This document shows positions 49,957-58,206 of a stretch of DNA of 64,000 bases, in pieces. Source of the stretch: JAJOKK01 sp965370555. GTDB lineage: Bacteria > Bipolaricaulota > Bipolaricaulia > UBA7950 > UBA9294. The notes below the pieces were generated by a model. It was not told the DNA's origin and ran no database searches. It saw nothing but the letters and a program-made list of their open reading frames with translations. Every line of letters starts with the position of its first letter. Position 1 is the first letter of the stretch. A program made the position numbers and the translations under genes. Location of the stretch: assembly GCA_965370555.1 (NCBI GenBank), contig CBDUVB010000004.1, forward strand, positions 1 to 64,000. The letters run 5' to 3'.

Positions 49957-50841
49957 TTAGAATGAGACACCCATCGCCTTGAACTCGGCGATCGCCTTGT
50001 TCACCAGTTTCTCTTCTGGGAACACAAAGGGAAGCCGGGGGTGCCCGGCATTGACCCCTCGCGCACGGAGGATCGCTTGGATCATCGGCAAAGTTGGGGC
50101 GTAATGCATGATGTCCCGCATCAAGGACACCTTGGCCTGAAGAAGCCGAGCTTTTTCAATATCCCCGGCTTTGACTGTGTTGAACAGTTCAACCACCGGC
50201 TCGGGGATTGCGTTTGCCAGACCCGATACCGAAGCGTGTGCCCCCATTGCAACCGCTGGGAATATCAACGCTTCGGTCCCAACTACAGGGATGAAGTCCT
50301 CCTTCTTGACCTTCCATAGGTAGTTGTAGAAGACCATGATGTCGAAGCTGGAATCCTTCACACCACGGACACCGATCTGGGCAAGGCGATTGAGGAAGTC
50401 GGCCGATATGGACACCCCGGTTGCCTGCGGATTATTGTAGACGAAGACAGGGATAGAGACCGCACCGACCAGTTCTTTGAAGTGGCGTTCTACCTCCGGT
50501 TCCTTGAACCCGTAGTAGATGGGCGGCACAGCGGCTACAGCGATGGCACCGGCCTTCTCCGCATGTTGGGCAAGCTCCACCACCGAACAAGTCGAAGCAC
50601 CTCCGACATGCAAGATAACCGGAACACGCCCGGCCACCTCATCGATGACGACTTCGGCCACCCTCTTTCGCTCATCGACACTCATCAACGGACCAGAACC
50701 GTAGGTCCCACATGGGTAGAAACCTTGGACCTTGTCCACAAGGAACGACACGATCTCACGTTGTGCTCTCTCATCGAAATTGCCCTGTTTGTCAAACGCT
50801 GTTAGCAGGGGAGGAATGATCCCCGAGATTTTCTTATCCAT
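49957..50841 (-). CDS. DapA-family aldolase (dihydrodipicolinate synthase/NAL/KDG type)
   Basis: A 294-residue class-I (beta/alpha)8 aldolase. GTYGSGPLMSVDERKRV near residue 45, VYNNPQATG near 135, and the Schiff-base lysine in GVKDSS near residue 162 are visible. In true DapA the segment around the active site reads GTTGE; here it is GTYGSGP, more like KDG aldolase or N-acetylneuraminate lyase. In this cluster it most likely splits a 2-keto-3-deoxy sugar acid to pyruvate and an aldehyde, not lysine biosynthesis. Neighbours: FGGY kinase upstream, hydroxyacid dehydrogenase downstream. Confidence 0.85.
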   Translation of the reverse strand: MDKKISGIIPPLLTAFDKQGNFDERAQREIVSFLVDKVQGFYPCGTYGSGPLMSVDERKRVAEVVIDEVAGRVPVILHVGGASTCSVVELAQHAEKAGAIAVAAVPPIYYGFKEPEVERHFKELVGAVSIPVFVYNNPQATGVSISADFLNRLAQIGVRGVKDSSFDIMVFYNYLWKVKKEDFIPVVGTEALIFPAVAMGAHASVSGLANAIPEPVVELFNTVKAGDIEKARLLQAKVSLMRDIMHYAPTLPMIQAILRARGVNAGHPRLPFVFPEEKLVNKAIAEFKAMGVSF

Positions 50842-50947
50842 AATCTAAAAGCTCCTTTCTTCGAAAGATTTTCTTTGTGTGCATCCAGTCAACCGCTACA
50901 CTTCCCTTACTCTTTGCTTCTGTTCTTACCCCCTTCCGTATCGTTAT

Positions 50948-52480
50948 CTATGCATCCACATGGGCCAGATCCTCAAAGATTGGCACAAGGGCCGAGTAAG
51001 CCGCTTTGAATACCGGGTAGAGTTTCTCATAACGCTCGTGTGCTTCAGGATTGGGATCCTGAGTGCTCACGATCTGTACCATCTTCTCTGCTGCCTTGAA
51101 GTCCTTGAACAAGCCTACGCCAACGCCTCCTGCAATCGCCGCCCCTAGAGAGGTCGCTTCTTGCAACAACCGGGGCCGCAGGATTCGTTTGTTGTACACA
51201 TCGGCCATGATCTGCCTCCAAAGATCGCTTTGTGCGCCACCGCCGATTACGCGCATCTCATCGACCCGTGCCCCTTGACTCTCCAGCGCGTCCAGAATCA
51301 TCCTTTGATTGAGCACAACGCCTTCAAGGACGGCCCGTGTCAAATGCTCCCTCTTGTGGTTGGGTGTTAGCCCCAGGAAAACGCCGCGAGCGTTGGGATT
51401 GTTGTAGGGGCACCGCTCTCCACGAATGTAAGGAAGGTAGAGAAGTTTGTCCGCCCCAGGAGTTACTCCTGCGGCCTTTATACCCATCATGTCGTAGATG
51501 TTTACGTTTAGATCTTCGACCATCGCCTTTTCACTCGACCACACCGCGTCGCGGAAACATTGGTAGGAATAGCCCCCGTTATTGGACGCGCCAACCGGCA
51601 TGAATAGATCGGGATCCAGATGGAAGAACGTAAAGGTGCGCATCTGGGGATCGTACACCGGTTCGGCGGCTGCAATCCCGATCCACGCCGCCGATCCGAA
51701 GTAGTTGTAGGCACTCCCTTCTCGTACAACACCTGAACCGACCGCTGCACACGGCCCGTCGCCCCCGCCAATTACCACCGGAATGCCTGGGATGAGGCCG
51801 ACTTCTTCGGCGGCTTTTTTCGTGACTTCTCCCGCCACATAGGTGGAAGGATGAGGATCCGGCAGAATCTCTACCGGGATCTGGGAGGCTCTGAGCAAGT
51901 GTTCGGACCACTCCCGCTTCTTCAAATCAAACAGGTTCATCCCGGAAGCGTCAGACAGGTCGGTCACGAACGCTCCTGTGAGCTTGGCCGTGATGAAATC
52001 CTTTACGTGGAGGAACTTGTATGTCTTCTTAAAGACCTCGGGCTCGTTGTCCTTCACCCACATGATCTTTGCCGCAGAGTACATCGCGAGCAGTTGATGA
52101 CCCGTGATCTTGTATCCCTCTTCCATCCCGACTTGATCCACCAGTCGTTGCGCTTGCTCAACGCTTCGGCTATCGGCCCAGATGATACACGGCCGTAGTG
52201 GATTGGCGTTCTTGTCCACGGGAAGGCAAGCCATCATGTGTCCGCTAAACGAGACGCACGCAATGTCCTTCGGCAAGATGTTGGCCTCGGCGAGGACTCC
52301 CTTGGTCGACGAGCAGACCGCCTCCCACCAGTCATTTGGATTCTGTTCCACGCAGTTATGCCCGAAGTAATTGGTTGGGTACTCGTTGTAGCTGCTAGCC
52401 AAAAGATTTCCTTCCGTGTCAAAAAGGGTCGCCTTGTTCCCGGTGGTTCCAAGATCGTGAGACAAAATAACCTTGCTCAT
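50948..52480 (-). CDS. FGGY-family carbohydrate kinase (xylulokinase-like)
   Basis: A 510-residue actin-fold sugar kinase. Phosphate 1 region HDLGTTGNKATLFD near residue 8, IWADSRSVEQ near 102, and the VIGGGDGPCAAVGSG ATP-binding stretch near 242; GGGAQSDLWRQIMADVYN near 415. Length and motifs are closest to xylulokinase. It sits between the first AOR and the aldolase, and implies that the sugar, or a keto-sugar derived from it, is phosphorylated. Exact substrate unknown. Confidence 0.86.
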   Translation of the reverse strand: MSKVILSHDLGTTGNKATLFDTEGNLLASSYNEYPTNYFGHNCVEQNPNDWWEAVCSSTKGVLAEANILPKDIACVSFSGHMMACLPVDKNANPLRPCIIWADSRSVEQAQRLVDQVGMEEGYKITGHQLLAMYSAAKIMWVKDNEPEVFKKTYKFLHVKDFITAKLTGAFVTDLSDASGMNLFDLKKREWSEHLLRASQIPVEILPDPHPSTYVAGEVTKKAAEEVGLIPGIPVVIGGGDGPCAAVGSGVVREGSAYNYFGSAAWIGIAAAEPVYDPQMRTFTFFHLDPDLFMPVGASNNGGYSYQCFRDAVWSSEKAMVEDLNVNIYDMMGIKAAGVTPGADKLLYLPYIRGERCPYNNPNARGVFLGLTPNHKREHLTRAVLEGVVLNQRMILDALESQGARVDEMRVIGGGAQSDLWRQIMADVYNKRILRPRLLQEATSLGAAIAGGVGVGLFKDFKAAEKMVQIVSTQDPNPEAHERYEKLYPVFKAAYSALVPIFEDLAHVDA

Positions 52481-52503
52481 TTTGACATTGCCTCCTTGCT
52501 TTC

Positions 52504-54426
52504 CTAGTCCTGTTTTGTGCTAGTTTTCAATTGGGAGAGCCATCCGATATCGAGCTCTTCCAGCTTTTCTTGCGACGGCCAGCCGGTTGTTTGATCCCAG
52601 TCCCTCATTCGGTAGTAGGCCTGCCTTGCTTCCTCGACCTCCTGCCTTGACATCTTGACCCCCTGATTCGGGCCGGAGGTGATTGGTTCGTATACCCGAT
52701 CCGGCAGCCGGTCCTGCTCGGGGCCGATGCCCTCACGCAGATTGAATACGCGCTGCAGATTGAGCCGTCGCTCCCCCACCTTCATGAGCTCCCACAAACT
52801 CACCTCCCATCCTGTAATAGCACGGATCAAGTCGACCATTTCCGCAAAGGAGTAATAACGACAGGGGGCAAAGGCAAACTTACACAAACAGACGCTGTCC
52901 ATGAAGCTGAACACTTGCTGGAGATAACAGAGCATCCGTACTTTCTCTGGTCCCAAATCTGTCGCCTCACGACGCTTCCAAACGCCAAGTGTTGCCACCC
53001 GCTCCATAAACAGCTCTGGCGCATCGGCATCAAAATCCGTGTCGTGTTCCACCGCGAGGTCATCGGGCCCTGTCGGGGACAGAGCATAGGATAGGCCGAG
53101 CATCGCTTTGGTCCGCGGATCATGCAATGGCAGCTCAAGTCCCTTGACGTGCATCGCATAAGGCTCTGAGGCCTTTCCTAGCTTCTGTGCGGCTCGTTTG
53201 GTGCCCTCCGCTAGCAATGCGCCTACCCCACGCCTGTACGCAATCTGCTCGATCAAATCCAGGATTACACTCGCATTGCCAAACGTCAGGTCCATGCCGT
53301 CGGTATCTTTCTTCGTTAGCACTCCGTTCTCGAAGCACTCCATCGCGAAAGCGATTGTGACTCCAGTTGACGTATAGTCTAGGCCATATCGGGTGCATGA
53401 CTCACTTGTCTTAATGAGCACCTCAAGGTTGTCGATGTTGCACCCATTCCCAAACGCCATCATCACTTCAAGCTCAGGAGCACCATAAGCCGGGTCAACG
53501 TCAAGCTCTTCTACGTTCTTGAGAACACGTCTGCACGCGGCGGGGCAGCTATAGCAGGGGACCCGTTTGTCAAAGTAGGTCTCGTGGATGTGCTCGCCCG
53601 AAACCTTCGCTGCACCTTCGAAGTGCGTGGTTCGCATGTTGCGCGATGATGTAAGGCCGGCATTGTTAAGAAACCCTAAAAAGCTTGCGGTGCCGGCATC
53701 GTAGACAGCTTTATTGACGAAGTTTTCTTGGAAGTGCTGCTCGAATCGATTCGCAAGAAGCTGGAGCCGGCTCGAATCGGCAACGTCGATCGAGCCAGAA
53801 CCCCGAACCACGACGGCTTTGAGGTTCTTCGATCCCATAACCGCACCCATCCCGGTGCGAGCGTTCATGTACATCCCGCCGCTTACAACGGAGGCGTAAC
53901 GAACCAGGTTTTCCCCTGCTGGGCCGATGCAGGCCACTCTGGTCTCGGGATCCCCAAGTTCTGTTCTGATCACTCGGGTTGTTTCTCCCGTATCCATCCC
54001 CCAGAGCTTCGAAGCATCCTTAATCTCCGCCTGGCCATCACGGATTGAGATATAGACTGGGCGATCGGCCTTCCCCTGAATGACAATCGCATCGAACCCC
54101 GAGAACTTCAGCTCCGGACCCCAGTATCCCTCTGCAAGAGCCTCTCCTGTACCGCCTGTCAGTGGTGACTTCGCTATAACAGCATACTTGACAAACCCGG
54201 GTGCCTGGGCACCGGTGACAGCACTGGCAGCGAATACCAGTACATTCCCCGGAGAAAGTGCATCGCTGCCTGGCTCGATCTCCTTGAGGAGGTAGTAAGC
54301 ACCAAGACAGCTTCCGCCCCAATAGCGGCGGTAGAAGTTCTTATCGCTTTCTTCGGGAGTCTCAATCCAAATCTTTCCCGTTGATAGATTCACACGCAGG
54401 ATCTTCCCTCGATATCCGTTCGGCAT
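52504..54426 (-). CDS. Aldehyde:ferredoxin oxidoreductase, tungsten-type, first copy
   Basis: A 640-residue AOR oxidising an aldehyde to a carboxylic acid with ferredoxin. MPNGYRGKILRVNLSTGKIWI is the AOR N-terminus; the pterin-binding TGMGAVMGSKNLKAV follows near residue 195. The 4Fe-4S ligands are in VPCYSCPAAC near 290 and a distal cysteine near 508 (SVCLCKFA), and the active-site Glu follows in GAPELEVMMAFGNG. Between the permease (35 bp upstream) and the kinase. Carries all expected cluster ligands. Confidence 0.92.
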   Translation of the reverse strand: MPNGYRGKILRVNLSTGKIWIETPEESDKNFYRRYWGGSCLGAYYLLKEIEPGSDALSPGNVLVFAASAVTGAQAPGFVKYAVIAKSPLTGGTGEALAEGYWGPELKFSGFDAIVIQGKADRPVYISIRDGQAEIKDASKLWGMDTGETTRVIRTELGDPETRVACIGPAGENLVRYASVVSGGMYMNARTGMGAVMGSKNLKAVVVRGSGSIDVADSSRLQLLANRFEQHFQENFVNKAVYDAGTASFLGFLNNAGLTSSRNMRTTHFEGAAKVSGEHIHETYFDKRVPCYSCPAACRRVLKNVEELDVDPAYGAPELEVMMAFGNGCNIDNLEVLIKTSESCTRYGLDYTSTGVTIAFAMECFENGVLTKKDTDGMDLTFGNASVILDLIEQIAYRRGVGALLAEGTKRAAQKLGKASEPYAMHVKGLELPLHDPRTKAMLGLSYALSPTGPDDLAVEHDTDFDADAPELFMERVATLGVWKRREATDLGPEKVRMLCYLQQVFSFMDSVCLCKFAFAPCRYYSFAEMVDLIRAITGWEVSLWELMKVGERRLNLQRVFNLREGIGPEQDRLPDRVYEPITSGPNQGVKMSRQEVEEARQAYYRMRDWDQTTGWPSQEKLEELDIGWLSQLKTSTKQD

Positions 54427-54461
54427 TGATTCCTCCTTCTACTCGATCAACGTGTACCAAC

Positions 54462-55454
54462 CTACGCTCTTCTTCTGCCTATTTGAGGAATCACGATAGC
54501 TAGTATGATGAGGCCTCTCACAACATCCTGCCAGTATGTATTTAGGTTCATCAGACTCATTGCATTGTTTATCACCCCGAGAACCAAGACACCGATTAAC
54601 GTCCCCACCATGGTCCCTTCTCCTCCAGAGAGCTTTGTCCCTCCAAGGATTGGCGCTGCGATTATCGTCAATAAGAACGCCGGTCCTACCGACGGGTCCC
54701 CAGAATCAAGACGCGAGCTGATAACCACGCCACCCAAACCCGCCAAAAGGCCGCATAGAGCGTAAGCAGCGATACGAATACGATCCGTATTGATCCCGCA
54801 TAGCCGCGCAGCGCGAGCGTTGGCGCCAACTGCATAAATCTTCCGCCCAAGGGAGGTCCGGTTCTGCATGATCTGCAGAATCACAAAGACAACCACCATG
54901 ATGATCGCAGGGGTGGGTATTGACCCGAGGTGTCCACGACCAAAGACCCTCCATGCTTTGGGCAAGAGTGAGATAGGGTATCCCCCCGTAACCAAGAAAC
55001 TGGCGCCGGTAAGTGCACTCATCGTCGCGAGTGTCGCAATGAAGAAAGGTACACGTATCTTTGCCACCAGTGTCCCATTGACCAAACCGACAAACGCTCC
55101 AACACCGAGCACCAGCAAGAACGTCCACGGCGCATCTACTCCTCGTTTCAGCAAAAATGCGGCTACAACGCCGCAGAACCCGGCGTTCGCCCCCACGGAA
55201 AGGTCTATTTCGCCCAAGGTAAGAACGAGCGTCATCCCCGCAGCAAGCAGGGCATAAATGGAGGTCTGCCTGACAACATTTATCAAATTATGAAAAGTAA
55301 AGAAGTGTTCTGTAAGGAACGCGAATATCACGGCCATGCCCAGTAAGGCAATCAGCGGTTTCTGGTTCTGCCAGAAATGCAGCCCGGCTCTTTGAAACCC
55401 TGATAGCACGATTTGGCTAACTGGAGAACTACTTTTGCTTTCCTCTGCTGACAT
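54462..55454 (-). CDS. ABC sugar transporter permease (RbsC-type)
   Basis: From the ATG at 55454 the product is 330 residues with about 8-10 membrane helices. TEHFFTFHNLINVVRQTSIYALLAAGMTLVL and the EIDLSVG motif near residue 82 are typical of the ribose/xylose-type permease (BPD_transp_2). LGRKIYAVGANARAARLCGIN is the EAA-like cytoplasmic loop. It begins 4 nt after the ATPase stop, in the expected order SBP-ATPase-permease. The longer frame to 55535 would overlap the ATPase and has no start signal. Confidence 0.9.
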   Translation of the reverse strand: MSAEESKSSSPVSQIVLSGFQRAGLHFWQNQKPLIALLGMAVIFAFLTEHFFTFHNLINVVRQTSIYALLAAGMTLVLTLGEIDLSVGANAGFCGVVAAFLLKRGVDAPWTFLLVLGVGAFVGLVNGTLVAKIRVPFFIATLATMSALTGASFLVTGGYPISLLPKAWRVFGRGHLGSIPTPAIIMVVVFVILQIMQNRTSLGRKIYAVGANARAARLCGINTDRIRIAAYALCGLLAGLGGVVISSRLDSGDPSVGPAFLLTIIAAPILGGTKLSGGEGTMVGTLIGVLVLGVINNAMSLMNLNTYWQDVVRGLIILAIVIPQIGRRRA

Positions 55455-55458
55455 GTTC

Positions 55459-56979
55459 TTAAAACTCCCCCTTATGCAGCCCTGCACTGTAGTATAGAAT
55501 CCCTTCTTGAGTTGCCTCCTCGCGGGAAAGCTCATGGACGATCCGTCCTTCGTGCATGACCATAATCCGGTCGCACATGCCGAGCACCTCTGGTAGTTCA
55601 GACGAAATCATAATGACACAACGACCCTCCTCAGCAATCCCGTTTATCAGATGGTAGATCTCCTGTTTCGCGCCGATATCGATCCCCACCGTGGGCTCAT
55701 CGAGAATTAGGACCTTGGCGTGCATCAACAACCAACGGGCAAACACGACCTTCTGCTGGTTTCCTCCGCTTAGATTTACCACAATCTGGTTGATACTTGG
55801 AGTCTTGATTTGCAAGAGCTCTTGAAATTTCTTCGCTTCTGCTTTTTCCCGACTCCAATCGATAAACGACCAATGCGACATATTCTTAAGATTGGCAAGA
55901 GAGATGTTCTCCTTAACAGATTTTACTAGAAGTAGGCCATCCAATTTGCGGTCTGAAGGAATGAAGCCGATACCGTGTCGAATCGCAACAGTTGGCGAGG
56001 TGACCCTAATTGGCTTTCCGTCAAGCACCATCTCTCCACGATCGACTTGCATGACGCCAAAGATCGCGTTCGCTACAGCGGTCCTTCCCGCACCAACCAA
56101 TCCTGACAGGCCGACAATTTCTCCCTTCCTGACGGAAAAGGAGACGTCGTCAATGACGCCCTTCTTCGTCAGGCCGGAAACGGAGAACATCTCCTCTCCC
56201 GGCGGTTTCGATCGCACGGGAAACACACGCTTCAGTTCTCGCCCGACCATCCATTGAACCAACTTGTCCTCGGTTGCATTCTGTACCGGTATCGTGGCGA
56301 TGACCTTGCCGTCACGCAAGACAGTAACTCGGTCGGCAATCGAATAGATCTCTTCCAACCGGTGCGAAATATAGAGCGTTGTGACTCCGTGAGTTTTGAG
56401 GGAACGAACAATCTCGAACAGGTGTTCCACTTCTTGTTCTGTAAAAACCGTCGTCGGTTCATCCATAATGAGAAGCTTTGCGTTCATCGAGACCGCGCGT
56501 GCGAGTTCGACGAGCCGCCGCTGAGAAATACTCAGATCTCGTACCAACGACGAGGCTTTAAACGTAGCTCCCACCTTATCCAGCCACATCTGCGCTTCCC
56601 GATACATCCGCTTGCGGGCAATGAGCCATTTGATGGCGTGCCGTGGCTGCCGGCCCAAAAAAATGTTCTCCGCTGCGCTAAAAGGGAGTGCCAACTCCGA
56701 CTCTTGGTGAATGATGCTGATCCCTAACTTCTGAGCACTATGCGGATCCGAATGGGTGATCTTCTTGCCTTCATACTCGATAGTTCCGGCATCGGTACGA
56801 AGCACACCGCCCAGAATCTTGATGAAGGTGGACTTCCCCGCACCATTTTCCCCAACAATGGCATGAACCTCGCTTCGGCGAAGCTCAAAGTCAACTTTGT
56901 CCAGTGCCAACACGCCTGGAAACCGTTTTGTGACATCGGTCACTCTAAGCAGGACAAGCCTTTTTCTTTCGTCTGTCAT
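55459..56979 (-). CDS. ABC sugar transporter ATPase (RbsA-type, two domains)
   Basis: A 506-residue fused ATPase. Walker A1 is GENGAGKST near residue 40 and Walker B1 is LLIMDEPT; the second half has GLVGAGRTAVA (degenerate Walker A2), the LSGGNQQKVVFARWL signature and VLILDEPTVGID. This is the typical RbsA/MglA form with a weakened second nucleotide site. It is preceded by a perfect 36-bp palindrome after the binding-protein gene. Confidence 0.92.
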   Translation of the reverse strand: MTDERKRLVLLRVTDVTKRFPGVLALDKVDFELRRSEVHAIVGENGAGKSTFIKILGGVLRTDAGTIEYEGKKITHSDPHSAQKLGISIIHQESELALPFSAAENIFLGRQPRHAIKWLIARKRMYREAQMWLDKVGATFKASSLVRDLSISQRRLVELARAVSMNAKLLIMDEPTTVFTEQEVEHLFEIVRSLKTHGVTTLYISHRLEEIYSIADRVTVLRDGKVIATIPVQNATEDKLVQWMVGRELKRVFPVRSKPPGEEMFSVSGLTKKGVIDDVSFSVRKGEIVGLSGLVGAGRTAVANAIFGVMQVDRGEMVLDGKPIRVTSPTVAIRHGIGFIPSDRKLDGLLLVKSVKENISLANLKNMSHWSFIDWSREKAEAKKFQELLQIKTPSINQIVVNLSGGNQQKVVFARWLLMHAKVLILDEPTVGIDIGAKQEIYHLINGIAEEGRCVIMISSELPEVLGMCDRIMVMHEGRIVHELSREEATQEGILYYSAGLHKGEF

Positions 56980-57035
56980 GGTTACAAGAATCGGAATCTA
57001 GTCGGCATTCCTTCACTGAAGCAGGACCGCATTCT

Positions 57036-57071
57036 CGATCTTGCCTGCCCTTATAAGGGCAGGCAAGATCG
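57036..57071. repeat. Perfect 36-bp palindrome between SBP and ATPase genes
   Basis: Two 18-bp arms (CGATCTTGCCTGCCCTTA and its complement) meet without a spacer. On the minus strand it follows the binding-protein stop by 10 bp and precedes the ATPase start by 57 bp. Similar stem-loops after malE or rbsB-type genes protect upstream mRNA and raise binding-protein level; that role is inferred. Confidence 0.75.
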
Positions 57072-57081
57072 TCCTACCCTA

Positions 57082-58071
57082 CTACTCTCCCAGCTCGCAA
57101 ACCTCGCACACTGGAGGAGTTCCAACAACTTCGTCCACGTTGTGCCGCTCTGCCAACCGGCACGGGGCCCAGATTCTTAGCGGAACCTCCTCGCCCCAAA
57201 CCGACTTGATCGCCTGTACCAGCATGCACTTGGTGATCAAATAGGGATACTGAGCGACGTCACACATGTACGCCGGATGCTCGGCATCCTTGAGAGTCCC
57301 AATCCCATCCGGATCGCAGTCGAACCCACATGCAACCATATCGGTTGCGCCAAACTTGGCCTCGCAGGCAGCCAACGCTCCGAGTGACGTGGGATCGTTG
57401 ATCCCAAACGTGCAGTCCACCCGATCGTACTGGGCAAGGATATCCTCCATCTTCTCCATGGCGTCAAGCTTATTTGCGACAGTGTCACGCCACACGAAGA
57501 TCGCATCAGGGACAAACTCCCTCACTCCCTCCTGAAACCCGGGCATGCGTAGGTTCGGGATGGGATACCGTGTGGCTTGGAGGAGTGCTATGACAGGGAC
57601 CCGCCCGACCACGTGCTCCTGCAACCATTTCCCGGCATACACACCGGCAAGCCGGGCACCGACGTAGTTATCGCTGCCGACGAAGCAGACTTCACCGGCA
57701 TTGTGCCCGGCACCGCTGACGGTAGGAATACCGAGCTCGGCGGCCTCAGCAATTATGGCCCCGAGGGTCCCCGGCACACAGGGATCGACGCAGAGCGCAT
57801 CCACTTTGTGAACGTAGATGAGCTCCTCGATCATGTCGACCTGTTTGGTCGAGCTCTGGTCTGGATCCTTGATGATGATGTTGACACCAAGGTCTGCGGC
57901 TGCCTGCTTGTACCCTTCCACGATCTGAACGTAGTACGGGTGCCGCAGCGTATTGATGACACAACCGATCGTCATCTCCGAAACGGGTTTCTTCTCCGCC
58001 AGTACAGCACCACCGATCAGTAACAGCAAACAGAGGGTTATTGTTAACCCAACGAATATACGCTTTGCCAT
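57082..58071 (-). CDS. Sugar-binding protein of ABC transporter (periplasmic)
   Basis: A 329-residue type-I periplasmic-binding protein with a signal peptide (residues 1-25, GLTITLCLLLLIGGAVLA). The mature fold shows MTIGCVINTLRHPYYVQIVEGYKQAA near the N-terminus and FGINDPTSLGALAACEA in the hinge, typical of RbsB/Xyl-type proteins. It delivers a pentose- or hexose-like ligand to the permease. Stop TAG/TGA is followed by the palindrome. No lipobox. Confidence 0.88.
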   Translation of the reverse strand: MAKRIFVGLTITLCLLLLIGGAVLAEKKPVSEMTIGCVINTLRHPYYVQIVEGYKQAAADLGVNIIIKDPDQSSTKQVDMIEELIYVHKVDALCVDPCVPGTLGAIIAEAAELGIPTVSGAGHNAGEVCFVGSDNYVGARLAGVYAGKWLQEHVVGRVPVIALLQATRYPIPNLRMPGFQEGVREFVPDAIFVWRDTVANKLDAMEKMEDILAQYDRVDCTFGINDPTSLGALAACEAKFGATDMVACGFDCDPDGIGTLKDAEHPAYMCDVAQYPYLITKCMLVQAIKSVWGEEVPLRIWAPCRLAERHNVDEVVGTPPVCEVCELGE

Positions 58072-58206
58072 TTGTCTCGCCTCCTTACTAAATTTCTATT
58101 TCTTCTCCTCGAACGTGTTTCCAACTTCTATACTTCCTCGTCAGTACTCACCTCCCTTGGGCCTCCAACCCGGGTTTTCTGTGGAGAGGCTTAAGCTTTT
58201 TAAGTT
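58072..58206. other. Gap between second AOR and binding protein
   Basis: 135 bp with no gene. Pyrimidine-rich on the plus strand and contains AGCTTTTTAAG-like text. No convincing promoter hexamers were found, although an internal promoter for the transporter could be here. Confidence 0.35.
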
